A stretch of DNA of 38,352 nt from Comamonadaceae bacterium (GTDB taxonomy: Bacteria; Pseudomonadota; Gammaproteobacteria; Burkholderiales; Burkholderiaceae_C), in NCBI GenBank assembly GCA_947487355.1, contig CANKXC010000002.1:1-38352 (forward strand), in the 5' to 3' direction. The notes beneath the pieces were generated by a model, which did not search any database, was not told where the DNA came from, and saw only the letters and a program-made list of their open reading frames with translations. The position numbers were made by a program, and so were the translations under genes. This document shows positions 1 through 11,034 of the stretch, piece after piece. How positions within the stretch are numbered: position 1 is the first letter of the stretch; each line of letters starts with the position of its first letter.

Positions 1-1107
1 GCCAAAGAATTGAATTTGAATGATCCCCAAGCATGGGACTGGCCCTATATTGGTGAGAAGCTCAAAGAAGCCAGGTACAGCTTCAGTGAACAAGAGGTCA
101 AGCAATATTTCACTGCACCGAAGGTTCTACAAGGACTCTTCAAAATTATTGAAACATTGTTTGATGTGACCATTCGTCTGGACCAAGCGCCGGTTTGGCA
201 CCCTGCTGTTGCTTTTTACCGTATCGAACGTCAGGGCCAATTGGTGGGACAGTTTTACTTGGATCCACCAGCCCGCTCGGGCAAGCGCGGCGGCGCATGG
301 ATGGACGATGTCCGAGCCAGATGGCTCCGACCAGACAGCCAGCAATTGCAAACGCCTGTTGCGCATTTGGTTTGCAATTTTGCAGACAGCGTAGACGGCA
401 AGCCACCCCTCCTCACCCACGATGATGTCATCACCCTGTTCCATGAATTTGGTCATGGTCTGCATCACATGCTGACCAAGGTGAATGAAAGAGATGTGTC
501 TGGAATTAGCGGCGTTGAATGGGATGCTGTCGAATTACCCAGCCAATTCATGGAGAATTTTTGTTGGGAATGGTCGGTATTGAGACACATGACTTCGCAT
601 GTTCAAACAGGCGAAGCTTTACCGCAAGCCTTGTTTGACAAAATGGTGGCGGCAAAGAACTTCCAAAGTGGCCTTCAAACTTTGCGACAAATTGAATTTG
701 GTTTGTTAGACATGCTCTTGCACTCTGAACACAATCCAAACGATGATTTCATGCCAGTTCTGAATCAAGTGCGTGCAGAAGTAGCCGTCATTCAACCGCC
801 CTCTTTCAATCGCATGGCGCATACGTTCAGCCATATTTTTGCAGGGGGATATGCTGCAGGTTATTACAGCTACAAGTGGGCTGAAGTCTTGTCGGCTGAC
901 GCTTATGCGGCATTTGAGGAAACAGCACTTCCAGATGGCAGCCCTAACCCAGACACAGGCCGGCGTTATTTAGAAGCCATTTTGGAAGCGGGTGGAAGCC
1001 GCCCTGCTTTGGCGTCTTTTGTGGCATTTAGAGGCAGAGAGCCTTCGCTGAATGCCCTCTTGCGACACCAAGGGATGGATTCATCGGCAGGATCACCCCG
1101 TCAATAA
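1..1107 (+). CDS. prlC: M3 family metallopeptidase (oligopeptidase A / thimet-oligopeptidase-like), 5' truncated by window edge
   Basis: Frame is open from base 1; HEFGHGLHHML zinc-protease motif; C-terminal FSHIFAGGYAAGYYSYKWAEVLSADAYAAF typical of M3 peptidases. Confidence 0.93.
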   Translation, partial: AKELNLNDPQAWDWPYIGEKLKEARYSFSEQEVKQYFTAPKVLQGLFKIIETLFDVTIRLDQAPVWHPAVAFYRIERQGQLVGQFYLDPPARSGKRGGAWMDDVRARWLRPDSQQLQTPVAHLVCNFADSVDGKPPLLTHDDVITLFHEFGHGLHHMLTKVNERDVSGISGVEWDAVELPSQFMENFCWEWSVLRHMTSHVQTGEALPQALFDKMVAAKNFQSGLQTLRQIEFGLLDMLLHSEHNPNDDFMPVLNQVRAEVAVIQPPSFNRMAHTFSHIFAGGYAAGYYSYKWAEVLSADAYAAFEETALPDGSPNPDTGRRYLEAILEAGGSRPALASFVAFRGREPSLNALLRHQGMDSSAGSPRQ

Positions 1108-1121
1108 AAAACTTACGTGAC

Positions 1122-1811
1122 TTAAAACTTCAATGTTTTAACGCCCTCAGATGTGCCCAGCAAACAAACCTGGGCCTTCTGATGTGCAAATACACCCACA
1201 GTGACGACGCCTGGCCACTGACTCACTTGCGTTTCAAAAGTCACTGGGTCATTGATTTTTAAACCTTTGACATCAATGATGTGCTGTCCGTTGTCAGTCA
1301 CAAGGGGCGCGCCATCCTTCATGCGAACTTGCGCTTGACCGCCCATTGCCGCAAATTGAGCCATGATGCGTGAACTGGCCATAGGGATCACTTCCACAGG
1401 CAGTGGGAATGCGCCTAAGACGTCTACCAACTTAGATTCATCAGCGATACAAACAAACATCTTTGATTGCGCGGCCACAATCTTCTCGCGTGTGAGTGCA
1501 GCACCGCCGCCCTTGACCATGTGGCCCAAGTTGTTGATTTCATCGGCGCCGTCAATGTAGACCGACAACTCGCTCACATCGTTGCTGTCAAACACCGGAA
1601 TGCCTAAGGCTTTGAGGCGCACAGTAGAAGCCTCTGAGCTAGAAACTGCACCCTTGATTTGATCTTTGATGCTGGCCAGCGCATCGATGAACTTGTTCAC
1701 TGTGGAACCCGTACCAACGCCAACAATTTGTCCTGGTACAACAAATTGAAGTGCTGCTTGACCGACCAATGTTTTGAGTTCGTCTTGATTCATAAACTTA
1801 ATTTGAGACAA
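1122..1811 (-). CDS. rpiA: Ribose-5-phosphate isomerase A
   Basis: [23 protein letters not shown] and [14 protein letters not shown] motifs; 229 aa. Confidence 0.96.
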   Translation of the reverse strand: MSQIKFMNQDELKTLVGQAALQFVVPGQIVGVGTGSTVNKFIDALASIKDQIKGAVSSSEASTVRLKALGIPVFDSNDVSELSVYIDGADEINNLGHMVKGGGAALTREKIVAAQSKMFVCIADESKLVDVLGAFPLPVEVIPMASSRIMAQFAAMGGQAQVRMKDGAPLVTDNGQHIIDVKGLKINDPVTFETQVSQWPGVVTVGVFAHQKAQVCLLGTSEGVKTLKF

Positions 1812-1836
1812 TGCATGTACTAAACGAGATTATCCA

Positions 1837-2883
1837 ATGTCCCTGAACCTTTACGCCCTAGCCCGCCCTCTTTTATTCAAGCTTGACCCCGAAGAGGCGC
1901 ACGATTTCACACTCAATCAACTGGCCAATACACAAAATACGCCATTTGATCGCGCTTATCGGCAGCCTTGGGTTTCCGATCCTATTCAGCTAGCGGGTTT
2001 GACTTTTCCCAACCGAGTGGGCATGGCCGCAGGCTTAGACAAAAATGCACGTTGCATCGATGGCTTAGGTGCCATGGGTTTTGGCTTTGTGGAAGTGGGC
2101 ACCGTAACGCCTCTGGCGCAGCCGGGCAATGACAAACCCAGAATGTTTAGACTGCTTGAGGCCAAGGCCCTCATTAACCGTTTGGGTTTTAACAACGAGG
2201 GCTTAGACGCCTTTGTAGCCAATGTCAAAAAATCCAAATTCAGGCAACAAGGTCGCCTGTTGGGCTTGAATATCGGCAAGAACGCCCTGACCCCCATTGA
2301 ACGAGCCACAGACGATTACCTCATTGGGCTAAGCGGCGTCTATCCGTATGCCGACTACATCACGGTCAATATTTCCAGTCCAAACACCAAGAACTTGCGA
2401 TCTTTACAAACAGACGAAGCACTGGATCAGTTGCTTTCGGCGCTGAATGAAAGAAAAAAGGCATTGGCTGAATTGCATCAAAAACAAGTGCCTGTTTTCC
2501 TCAAAATTGCCCCCGATCTGGACGATGAGCAAATTGCGGTCATTGCCGCAAGCTTGCGCAAACACGACATCGATGGCGTGATTGCAACCAATACCACCTT
2601 GTCGCGCGATGCGGTTCAGGGTATGCCACATGCCAACGAAATGGGGGGACTTTCGGGCTCTCCTGTTTTGTCGGCCAGCAATCGGGTCATTCGCCTTTTA
2701 CGAAATCAATTAGGTCCCGATTTTCCAATCATTGGTGTGGGGGGCATCATGACTGCCTATGACGCAGTCAGCAAAATTGAGGCGGGTGCCGATGTCGTAC
2801 AAATCTATACCGGCTTGATTTACAAAGGCCCCGCGCTGGTCCACGAAGTGGCCAAGGCTTTGAAGCAATTGTCAGCTCAATAA
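1837..2883 (+). CDS. pyrD: Quinone-dependent (class 2) dihydroorotate dehydrogenase
   Basis: [59 protein letters not shown]; 348 aa. Confidence 0.97.
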   Translation: MSLNLYALARPLLFKLDPEEAHDFTLNQLANTQNTPFDRAYRQPWVSDPIQLAGLTFPNRVGMAAGLDKNARCIDGLGAMGFGFVEVGTVTPLAQPGNDKPRMFRLLEAKALINRLGFNNEGLDAFVANVKKSKFRQQGRLLGLNIGKNALTPIERATDDYLIGLSGVYPYADYITVNISSPNTKNLRSLQTDEALDQLLSALNERKKALAELHQKQVPVFLKIAPDLDDEQIAVIAASLRKHDIDGVIATNTTLSRDAVQGMPHANEMGGLSGSPVLSASNRVIRLLRNQLGPDFPIIGVGGIMTAYDAVSKIEAGADVVQIYTGLIYKGPALVHEVAKALKQLSAQ

Positions 2884-3990
2884 TTTGACAACTTCATCAG
2901 CAATGGCCAGGGAGCTAGTCAGTCCGGGCGACTCTATGCCTAAGAGATGCACCAGGCCAGGTGTTCCATGCTGCTGAGGTCCCATGATGCAAAAGTCAGC
3001 GGCAGCCTCTTGAGGTGAATTGATTTTGGGTCTGATGCCCGCATACGAGGGCATCAAAGCACCATCTTTTAGCCCAGGCCAATATTTCCGAACTTCTGCA
3101 TAAAAAACATCGCCTCTGCGGGCATCAACGCTTAAGTGGTCGGGTGAATCGACCCACTCCACATCAGGCCCAAATTTAGCCTGTCCTGCCATGTCCAAGG
3201 TCAGGTGCACACCTAAACCTGCAGCCTCGGGTACCGGATAAATTAAACGGGAAAAAGGGGAACGACCCGAAAGGCTGAAATAGTTGCCTTTGGCGTAATA
3301 AGCTTTGGGAATCAATGCCAGGTTGGTACCACTGAATTGCATGGCCACATGGGGAGCGTACAGGCCCGCCGCATTGATGACTTGATTGGCGAGTATTTCA
3401 GTGCCATCCACTGTACGAACTACAAACTGAGTTTTTGAGTTTGAGTGTACAACTTCAGCAGATTCAAATTTTGATTGAAGGGCCAAAAGGCCACCTGCAT
3501 TTTCAAGATCGCCCAAATAACTCAACATCAAAGCATGACTATCGACAATGCCCGTACCGGGTGACCACAGAGCTGCCAAGCACTGAAGTTCGGGTTCCAT
3601 CGCCTTGGCTTCTTGGGAAGTCAAAATTTGCAATGCATCTGTGCCAACGACACCATTGGCAAACGCTTTTTTTTGAATCTCGGTCAAACGCTCAATTTGG
3701 TCATGCGCTGTTGCAACAATTAACTTTCCGCAACGTTGGTGCGGAATACCTCTTTCGAGGCAATAGTCATACAGCATGTGCCGACCTGTTACACACAAAC
3801 GAGCCTTCAATGAGCCGGCAGGATAATATATGCCCGCATGAATGACTTCGCTATTTCGCGAACTGGTGCCCGTTCCAAAGGCGTCTTCAGACTCAAGAAT
3901 TAGCGCCTCTTTGCCAGCCAATGCTATGGCACGACCTATGGCTAAGCCGACCACCCCTGCGCCAACAATGACCGTTTCTACAGCATCCAT
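2872..3990 (-). CDS. FAD-dependent oxidoreductase, L-2-hydroxyglutarate oxidase (LhgO)-like
   Basis: N-terminal Rossmann [44 protein letters not shown]-family layout. Confidence 0.82.
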   Translation of the reverse strand: MDAVETVIVGAGVVGLAIGRAIALAGKEALILESEDAFGTGTSSRNSEVIHAGIYYPAGSLKARLCVTGRHMLYDYCLERGIPHQRCGKLIVATAHDQIERLTEIQKKAFANGVVGTDALQILTSQEAKAMEPELQCLAALWSPGTGIVDSHALMLSYLGDLENAGGLLALQSKFESAEVVHSNSKTQFVVRTVDGTEILANQVINAAGLYAPHVAMQFSGTNLALIPKAYYAKGNYFSLSGRSPFSRLIYPVPEAAGLGVHLTLDMAGQAKFGPDVEWVDSPDHLSVDARRGDVFYAEVRKYWPGLKDGALMPSYAGIRPKINSPQEAAADFCIMGPQQHGTPGLVHLLGIESPGLTSSLAIADEVVKLLS

Positions 3991-4124
3991 ATTTAAAAAT
4001 TTAGCTGGTGAATGTTTGAGGATAATTTAAATATTGGTGCTTGACACGCGGATGACAGATTCAAAGAGAGAGTCATGTCACAGTGGCATATTGTGCCAAC
4101 CCCATAGCATGACAAAGGAAACCT

Positions 4125-4886
4125 ATGAAATTATTTGATTTGACCCACAAAGTAGCCATTGTGACGGGTGCAAGCAAAGGCATCGGGCGGTCTATTGCTT
4201 TTCAACTTGCCAGAGCGGGTGCCAAAGTGGTGGTCTCAAGCCGCAAGTTGGATGCCTGTGAAGCTGTGGTCAAAGAAATTCAAGCAGAAGGCGGCACGGC
4301 CATGGCCATCAGTGCCAGCATCGCCATTAAATCGCAGTTAGAAGAAATGGTCCAAAAAACTCGCGACACATGGGGGCCAATCGATATTCTGATTTGCAAT
4401 GCGGCCAGCAATCCTTACTACGGCCCCATGAGCGGTGTAAGCGACGAGGTCTTCAACAAAATCATGCACAACAATGTTTTGTCAAGCAACTGGTTGTGTA
4501 GCATGGTCTATCCCGACATGAAGGCAAAAAAGAACGGTGCCATTGTGTTGGTCTCATCGGTGGGCGGTTTGCACGGCTCGGCTGTCATTGGTGCCTACAA
4601 CATTTCCAAAGCAGCGGACATGCAATTAGCTCGCAACTTGGCCGTTGAATGGGGCCCTGACAACATTCGCGTCAACTGCATTGCCCCCGGTCTCATTCGA
4701 ACTGATTTTGCAAAAGCACTGACAGATGACCCTGTCAAATCAGGCATGGTTGAAAATGAAACACCCCTAAGGCGTATCGGTGAGCCCGATGACATTGGGG
4801 GTATTGCGGTTTTGCTATCAAGCGCGGCCGGGAAATACATCACCGGCCAAACCATTGTTGCCGATGGCGGGATGATGATTCGCTAA
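4125..4886 (+). CDS. SDR family oxidoreductase
   Basis: TGASKGIG cofactor motif, NAAS, YNISK active site, PGLIRTDFA. Confidence 0.9.
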   Translation: MKLFDLTHKVAIVTGASKGIGRSIAFQLARAGAKVVVSSRKLDACEAVVKEIQAEGGTAMAISASIAIKSQLEEMVQKTRDTWGPIDILICNAASNPYYGPMSGVSDEVFNKIMHNNVLSSNWLCSMVYPDMKAKKNGAIVLVSSVGGLHGSAVIGAYNISKAADMQLARNLAVEWGPDNIRVNCIAPGLIRTDFAKALTDDPVKSGMVENETPLRRIGEPDDIGGIAVLLSSAAGKYITGQTIVADGGMMIR

Positions 4887-4891
4887 ATAAA

Positions 4892-4922
4892 AAAAGCCCC
4901 AAGTCAAACGACTGGGGCTTTT
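4892..4922. terminator. Bidirectional Rho-independent terminator between SDR gene and sodB
   Basis: AAAAGCCCCAAGTC-AAAC-GACTGGGGCTTTT hairpin (one bulged A) with A-tract/T-tract flanks between convergent genes. Confidence 0.88.
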
Positions 4923-4945
4923 GAAATTTGAAAAATGGTATTTTT

Positions 4946-5527
4946 TTAAGCGAAATTGGCTTCGGCAAATGACCAGTTAACAAGTTTGTCGAGGAAAGTT
5001 TCAACAAACTTAGGACGCATGTTGCGGTAATCGATGTAGTAAGCGTGCTCCCAAACGTCAACAGTCAAGAGTGCTTTGTCAGCAGTAGTCAGGGGCGTGC
5101 CGGCAGCACCCATATTCACGATGTCGACAGACCCGTCAGCTTTTTTGACCAACCAAGTCCAGCCTGAACCAAAATTGCCTACTGCACTTTTAACAAAGGC
5201 TTCTTTGAAAGCTGCGTAAGAGCCAAATTTGGCGTTGATAGCGGCTGCCAAAGCACCTGTGGGTTCGCCACCGCCATTGGGCTTCATGCAATTCCAAAAG
5301 AATGTGTGGTTCCAAATTTGAGCGGAGTTGTTGTAGACGCCGCCGCTGGATTTTTTGATAATTTCTTCCAAAGACATCGATTCGAACTCTGTGCCTTTTT
5401 GCAGGTTGTTCAAGTTGACGACATACGCATTGTGGTGCTTGCCATGGTGAAACTCAAGGGTTTCTTGGCTGTAATGCGGTGCCAAAGCGTCGATGGCATA
5501 GGGCAGTGCGGGCAATGTATGTTCCAT
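4946..5527 (-). CDS. sodB: Superoxide dismutase (Fe/Mn family, SodB-like)
   Basis: [49 protein letters not shown] metal-binding motif. Start moved to the internal ATG (ORF track starts 7 codons earlier). Confidence 0.95.
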   Translation of the reverse strand: MEHTLPALPYAIDALAPHYSQETLEFHHGKHHNAYVVNLNNLQKGTEFESMSLEEIIKKSSGGVYNNSAQIWNHTFFWNCMKPNGGGEPTGALAAAINAKFGSYAAFKEAFVKSAVGNFGSGWTWLVKKADGSVDIVNMGAAGTPLTTADKALLTVDVWEHAYYIDYRNMRPKFVETFLDKLVNWSFAEANFA

Positions 5528-5590
5528 GGGATCCTCGTTTCGGTTCAATAAAAAATCAAGGGCTTATTGTAGGTTGATCGGCTAAGTTTG

Positions 5591-6883
5591 TCATAGAACC
5601 CTCAATTTGACCTGACCATCTGCCAAGGTGGCAGAGACATCTTGCGCAGGCAAAAAGTCCTTTGCATGGGTCAGTGCCTTTCCAGACTCGTCTGTTAACC
5701 AAGCATACCCACGCTCTAAAACCAAATGCGGATCAAGGAGGTCAAGTCGTGTTTGATGATGACTCAAGCCCCTTTGCTGGCTTTGCAAGTTACTTTGAAG
5801 TGCTTTGGGGAGATTCAGTGACAAGGTTTTGATGCCTTGCAACTGCTGATTGACTTGCGTCCGAACTGCAAACTTCAAAGTTTGCCCAATTCTCTGCAGC
5901 TTGGCATTTTGATCACTGATTCGGCCAGACGGACGACCCAATCGACCTGCCACCCAATCGAGTCTTTGGTTCATTTTGTCGAGGGTCGCCATGACTGAAT
6001 TGGTCAAGACTTGATGCACAGTCTCTAGTTCTAAAACTCTTTGGGACCGGTCTACCGCAACCAATTCCGCGGCAGCTGTCGGCGTGGGTGCCCGTAAATC
6101 GGCTACGAAGTCGAGCAATGTAAAGTCGGTTTCATGGCCAACCCCTGACACAACCGGTATTGGGCAAGCTGCCACCGCTCTGACCAAAGTTTCGTCGTTG
6201 AAGGACCAAAGGTCCTCCATGGAGCCCCCGCCCCTCACAATCAAAATGACATCAACGGCCATGGGTTGATGATTGGCAGAATTTGATGGCGCTTGCCATG
6301 CGACTAAATTTTTTAAACTTTGAAGTAGCTCTACTGGCGCATTGCTCCCTTGAACAGACGCTGGCGCCAAAATGACAGGAATGTGCGGCACCCTTCGCTG
6401 AAGAGCGGTAACAACATCATGCAAAGCAGCGGCACCCAAGGACGTAATAAGCCCAATGGCACGCGGATGGGATGGCAATCTTTTTTTTCTGGCTTGGCTA
6501 AACAGGCCTTCGTTTTCCAATGCGGTCTTGAGTTTGAGAAATTGTGCAAACAAGTCGCCTTGCCCCGCCCTTTGCATGCTTTCAACGACCAATTGGAGGT
6601 CGCCTCGGGCTTCATAAACGCCCAACTTGCCCCTTAGCTCAACCATTTCTCCATCTCGTGGCATAAACCCGAGGGCGCTGGCGGCTCTTTTGAACATGGC
6701 GCAACGAATCTGTCCGCTGTCGTCTTTGAGATTGAAATAACAATGCCCGCTTGATGCGCGTGAGAAACCAGAAATCTCACCTTTAACAGCGATTGGATTG
6801 AACCTGGCATTCAAAGTGTCTGCAATTGCAAGGCACAGCGCACCAACAGACCAAACACGTGGCTCAGAATCTAGACGCGCCAT
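5591..6883 (-). CDS. xseA: Exodeoxyribonuclease VII large subunit
   Basis: VKGEISGFSRASSGHCYFNLKDDSGQIRCAMF; RGGGSMEDLWSFNDE; VSGVGHETDFTLLDFVADLRAPTPTAAAEL. Confidence 0.96.
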   Translation of the reverse strand: MARLDSEPRVWSVGALCLAIADTLNARFNPIAVKGEISGFSRASSGHCYFNLKDDSGQIRCAMFKRAASALGFMPRDGEMVELRGKLGVYEARGDLQLVVESMQRAGQGDLFAQFLKLKTALENEGLFSQARKKRLPSHPRAIGLITSLGAAALHDVVTALQRRVPHIPVILAPASVQGSNAPVELLQSLKNLVAWQAPSNSANHQPMAVDVILIVRGGGSMEDLWSFNDETLVRAVAACPIPVVSGVGHETDFTLLDFVADLRAPTPTAAAELVAVDRSQRVLELETVHQVLTNSVMATLDKMNQRLDWVAGRLGRPSGRISDQNAKLQRIGQTLKFAVRTQVNQQLQGIKTLSLNLPKALQSNLQSQQRGLSHHQTRLDLLDPHLVLERGYAWLTDESGKALTHAKDFLPAQDVSATLADGQVKLRVL

Positions 6884-7127
6884 GAAATAGCCTTATTTTG
6901 ATGGGGTTTTGAAGTCATTTCGTTCGGTGAGCCTTGTCAACTCAAGGGCAAAGAGTCCACAGTCATGAGAATTGGGCATGCGAACATCAAAATACAGCTT
7001 GCATTCCCATACTTTGATGTAACTCATTGATTTTATTGTATTATTTTTTGATTAAAAAAGTAGCAGCCTAAGAAAACTCAACGAATATGCGGCTTCTGAG
7101 CGAGACAGGACCATGTTCTTAACAAAG

Positions 7128-7136
7128 TTATCCACA
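7128..7136 (+). promoter_or_regulatory. Isolated consensus DnaA box
   Basis: Exact TTATCCACA in the xseA-exbB intergenic region, about 70 bp upstream of exbB. Confidence 0.5.
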
Positions 7137-7198
7137 GAAAAGCAGAACAATATGATCAGACATAATCAAAACTGAATCAAGAAGTAGAAAGTTTCATT

Positions 7199-7816
7199 TT
7201 GCTTAGCATCATACAAGCCGCAGGTTGGCCCATTTGGCCATTGATCGCATGTTCAGTTCTTGCGCTGGCCATTATTTTTGAGCGGCTCTTTGCATTGCGC
7301 ACCAACAAAGTCTTGCCTCAGAATGCACTAGTGCAAGCCATCGAAAGTACCCGTCAAGGCTTTCCATCCGACGAAACCATCCATGAGATTGCCAAGATTG
7401 GCGCTGTTGGATCTGTTTTTTCTGCGGGACTTCAAACATTGGCAAGCAATCCATCCGCTAGCCATGCCGATGTGAAAGAAAGTATGGAAATGGAAGGCCG
7501 GATGGCGGCACAAAACCTGGAACGTTATCTGACATCCTTGGCAACACTGGCTTCCGCAGCGCCATTGCTTGGCCTGTTGGGTACCGTCATTGGCATGATT
7601 GAAATTTTTGGCATTCAAACGCCTGGACAGCAACAGCCCGTGGAATTGGCGCATGGTATTTCCATAGCACTTTACAACACAGCATTGGGCTTGATCGTTG
7701 CCATTCCCTCTTTGATGGCATGGCGATTTTTCAAAGCCAAGGTTGACCGATTGGTTTTGCAAATGGAATGGTCTGCTGAACGATTTGCAAGGCATTTGGC
7801 TGCCATGCGCGATTAA
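7199..7816 (+). CDS. exbB: MotA/TolQ/ExbB proton channel family protein (ExbB)
   Basis: LSIIQAAGWPIWPLI N-terminus; APLLGLLGTVIGMIEIF signature; TTG start; followed by exbD. Confidence 0.9.
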   Translation: MLSIIQAAGWPIWPLIACSVLALAIIFERLFALRTNKVLPQNALVQAIESTRQGFPSDETIHEIAKIGAVGSVFSAGLQTLASNPSASHADVKESMEMEGRMAAQNLERYLTSLATLASAAPLLGLLGTVIGMIEIFGIQTPGQQQPVELAHGISIALYNTALGLIVAIPSLMAWRFFKAKVDRLVLQMEWSAERFARHLAAMRD

Positions 7817-7849
7817 GCTTTAATTGACAATTCATGCTGAAAGTTTCAT

Positions 7850-8278
7850 TTGAAATTTAAGAAAAACGTACCGCTAGAACCTGACATCAATTTGATACCC
7901 TTCATTGATGTCTTGTTGGTCGTTCTCATTTTTTTAATGTTGACCACCACATGGTCCAAATTCAATGAAATAAATTTGAGTTTGCCTTCTGCTCAAAGCA
8001 GCGAAACATCTTCACCAAACGCAACATGGGTTGTCGCAGTAAGCGCTCAAGGTGTTTACGCCATCAACGGCGGCCCGCTTGAAGGGCGACAAATTAAAGA
8101 CCTGCAAAAGGCGCTGTCTGGCTTGGAAAAAACGGATGGCAGTGTGTTGATCAAGGCAGACGCTTCGGCCAGCCACCAAGCAGTTGTCAATGTGCTTGAA
8201 GCCGCCAGACTCAATGGCATTTCAAAAATTGCATTTGCAACCCAGCAAAGTAGCAAACCGCCTACCAACAAGCCATAG
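7850..8278 (+). CDS. exbD: Biopolymer transporter ExbD
   Basis: EPDINLIPFIDVLLVVLIFLMLTTTW; 142 aa; TTG start. Confidence 0.93.
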   Translation: MKFKKNVPLEPDINLIPFIDVLLVVLIFLMLTTTWSKFNEINLSLPSAQSSETSSPNATWVVAVSAQGVYAINGGPLEGRQIKDLQKALSGLEKTDGSVLIKADASASHQAVVNVLEAARLNGISKIAFATQQSSKPPTNKP

Positions 8279-8284
8279 CTCACC

Positions 8285-9268
8285 ATGTCTTGGCTTCAAA
8301 AACTTCCTCAATATTGGCAATCGACCCATTGGATCACTTGGGTGTTATGGCCTGTCGAATTAGCCTACCGAGTCGCCTTGATGTTGAGAAGCCAGTTTTA
8401 TGCCCTAGGCATCTTTAAGCGTCATCGGGTCAAGGCCTTGGTCATTGTGGTTGGCAATGTGGTCGCGGGGGGTGGCGGCAAAACACCACTCACGATTGCC
8501 ATTGTCCAACGGCTTACCCATCAGGGTTTTAAGGTGGGCGTGGTCAGTCGAGGGTATGGCCGTCAAACATCAGAAATTTATGTCGTCACCAACAAAAGCG
8601 CAGCCACTGAGGCCGGTGATGAACCACTGTTTATCCACCTGAAATGTTCTGTACCAGTGGTGGTTGGAAGCAACAGGTTTGAGGCAGCTGAGCACCTTAA
8701 GCGGCAATTTCCAGATACCCAAATCATTGTGTGCGACGACGGTCTGCAACATTTGGCTTTGGCAAGAGACATTGAAATATGCGTGATGGATGCGCAAGGC
8801 ATTGGCAATGGCCATTTACTTCCAGCAGGCCCACTTCGCGAACCATGGCCACGACCTGTCCATCTCCTGCTTCATACGCAAAAAAGAACGCTGAAAGAAG
8901 GATTTGAATCGGTTCGAAAACTAAGCTCCTTTGCAATCAACCGCACAGGTCAGCAATTCAGTCTTTCTGACTTGAAAATAAACTCCATTGAAGTGGTTTC
9001 TGGCATCGCGAAGCCCCAAGCCTTCATTGGCATGTTGGCAGATTTTGGTTTTCAAATTCAGCATCAAACCGCACTGCCTGACCATGATGATTTTTCAACC
9101 TGGAAAGCCCAAAGCCCCGAATGCACCTTGTTGTGTACAGAGAAAGATGCCGTCAAACTCTGGCAGACACACCCTGAGGCTCTTGCAGTCCCACTTATTT
9201 TTCAGCCTGAAGAGCCCTTTTGGCATCAGTTTGATGCACTTGTTCAAGCCACTCCTCGTTATCATTGA
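8285..9268 (+). CDS. lpxK: Tetraacyldisaccharide 4'-kinase
   Basis: VGNVVAGGGGKTPLTIAIV P-loop, VVSRGYGR, GDEPLFIHLK, CDDGLQHLALARDIEICVMD. Confidence 0.96.
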   Translation: MSWLQKLPQYWQSTHWITWVLWPVELAYRVALMLRSQFYALGIFKRHRVKALVIVVGNVVAGGGGKTPLTIAIVQRLTHQGFKVGVVSRGYGRQTSEIYVVTNKSAATEAGDEPLFIHLKCSVPVVVGSNRFEAAEHLKRQFPDTQIIVCDDGLQHLALARDIEICVMDAQGIGNGHLLPAGPLREPWPRPVHLLLHTQKRTLKEGFESVRKLSSFAINRTGQQFSLSDLKINSIEVVSGIAKPQAFIGMLADFGFQIQHQTALPDHDDFSTWKAQSPECTLLCTEKDAVKLWQTHPEALAVPLIFQPEEPFWHQFDALVQATPRYH

Positions 9269-9271
9269 GCC

Positions 9272-9478
9272 ATGGATACCAAATTAATTGAACTGCTGGT
9301 TTGCCCTGTCACCAAAGGACCTCTTGACCATCAAAGAGATGCGCAAGAACTTTGGTCGAGGAGCGCTCGTCTGGCCTTCCCCATTCGAAATGGCATTCCC
9401 ATTTTGTTAGAAAATGAAGCTCGAACACTCTCAGACGAAGAGCTAGAGAGCCTCAAGCCTCGTACGCCCTTGGTTTAG
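9272..9478 (+). CDS. Trm112 family protein
   Basis: [20 protein letters not shown]...[20 protein letters not shown]; between lpxK and kdsB as is typical. Confidence 0.93.
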   Translation: MDTKLIELLVCPVTKGPLDHQRDAQELWSRSARLAFPIRNGIPILLENEARTLSDEELESLKPRTPLV

Positions 9479-9483
9479 TCAGC

Positions 9484-10245
9484 ATGTCACACCCATTTAC
9501 AGTCATCGTGCCAGCGCGGTTGGCCTCAACCAGGCTACCCAACAAGCCCTTGGCGGATATCAACGGTGTTCCCATGGTTGTGAGAGTTGCGCAAAGAGCC
9601 GCATTGTCAGCAGCCACTCAAGTGGTGGTCGCCGCTGACAGCCCCCAAATTGTGAAAGCCTGTGAAGAGCATGGTGTCCGTGTTCTTTTAACGCAAGTCA
9701 ACCACCCAAGTGGCAGTGATCGTTTGGCTGAAGCAAGCCAGTTGTTAGGGCTAAGCGCACAAGACATGGTGGTCAACGTGCAAGGCGACGAACCGCTCAT
9801 CGATCCACAACTGATTAATGATGTGGCCTCATTGCTCAATCAGCACCCTCATGCCAGCATGAGCACCGCTGCGCACCCCATACATGACCTTGCAGAATTT
9901 ACCAATCCCAATGTAGTGAAGGTGGTCATCGATCAAGCGCAATTGGCCATGTATTTCAGCCGTGCTCCCATACCTTGGTGGCGAGATGGCTTTGCCAATG
10001 GTGTCAATTCTCTGCCTCAGCCTGCGGCTTTGAGACACATTGGCATCTATGGTTACCGTGTTGGTTTCTTACAAAGTTTTCCTCAGTTACCCCCTGCCCC
10101 CGTCGAACAAGGCGAAGCTCTCGAACAGTTGCGAGCTCTCTGGCATGGCCACAAAATAGCCGTTCACGTCACAGACAAAGCGCCTGGGCCTGGTGTTGAT
10201 ACCCCTGAAGATCTAGCCAGAGTCCAAGCGCTTTTCTCAGCTTGA
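9484..10245 (+). CDS. kdsB: 3-deoxy-manno-octulosonate cytidylyltransferase
   Basis: [61 protein letters not shown]. Confidence 0.96.
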   Translation: MSHPFTVIVPARLASTRLPNKPLADINGVPMVVRVAQRAALSAATQVVVAADSPQIVKACEEHGVRVLLTQVNHPSGSDRLAEASQLLGLSAQDMVVNVQGDEPLIDPQLINDVASLLNQHPHASMSTAAHPIHDLAEFTNPNVVKVVIDQAQLAMYFSRAPIPWWRDGFANGVNSLPQPAALRHIGIYGYRVGFLQSFPQLPPAPVEQGEALEQLRALWHGHKIAVHVTDKAPGPGVDTPEDLARVQALFSA

Positions 10246-10278
10246 ATGGCCTTGGGACAAACCGTCAGGTAAATTTAG

Positions 10279-11007
<729 letters not shown>

Positions 11008-11015
11008 TACAACTG

Positions 11016-11032
11016 GGGTGCAATTTGTACCC
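11016..11032. terminator. Possible bidirectional terminator between adk and asparaginase
   Basis: GGGTGC-AATTT-GTACCC hairpin (one G-U pair) followed by TTTTAG, between convergent genes. Confidence 0.4.
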
Positions 11033-11034
11033 TT

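Noticed and set aside
3435-3845. 136-aa plus-strand ORF opposite the LhgO-like gene
   Set aside because: Antisense to a clear FAD oxidoreductase and low-complexity shadow-frame composition.
4084-4098. Possible sigma-54 promoter (TGGCAC...TGC on the minus strand)
   Set aside because: GG-to-GC spacing is 8 nt rather than the 10 nt needed between the -24 and -12 elements; kept only as a dyad.
7020-7198. Possible replication origin because of the DnaA box and AT-rich DNA
   Set aside because: Only one box seen, no dnaA/dnaN/gidA neighbours and no array of boxes.
7328-7795. 155-aa minus-strand ORF opposite exbB
   Set aside because: Wholly antisense to a well-supported exbB; Cys/His/Gln-rich translation typical of a shadow ORF; no RBS or family resemblance.
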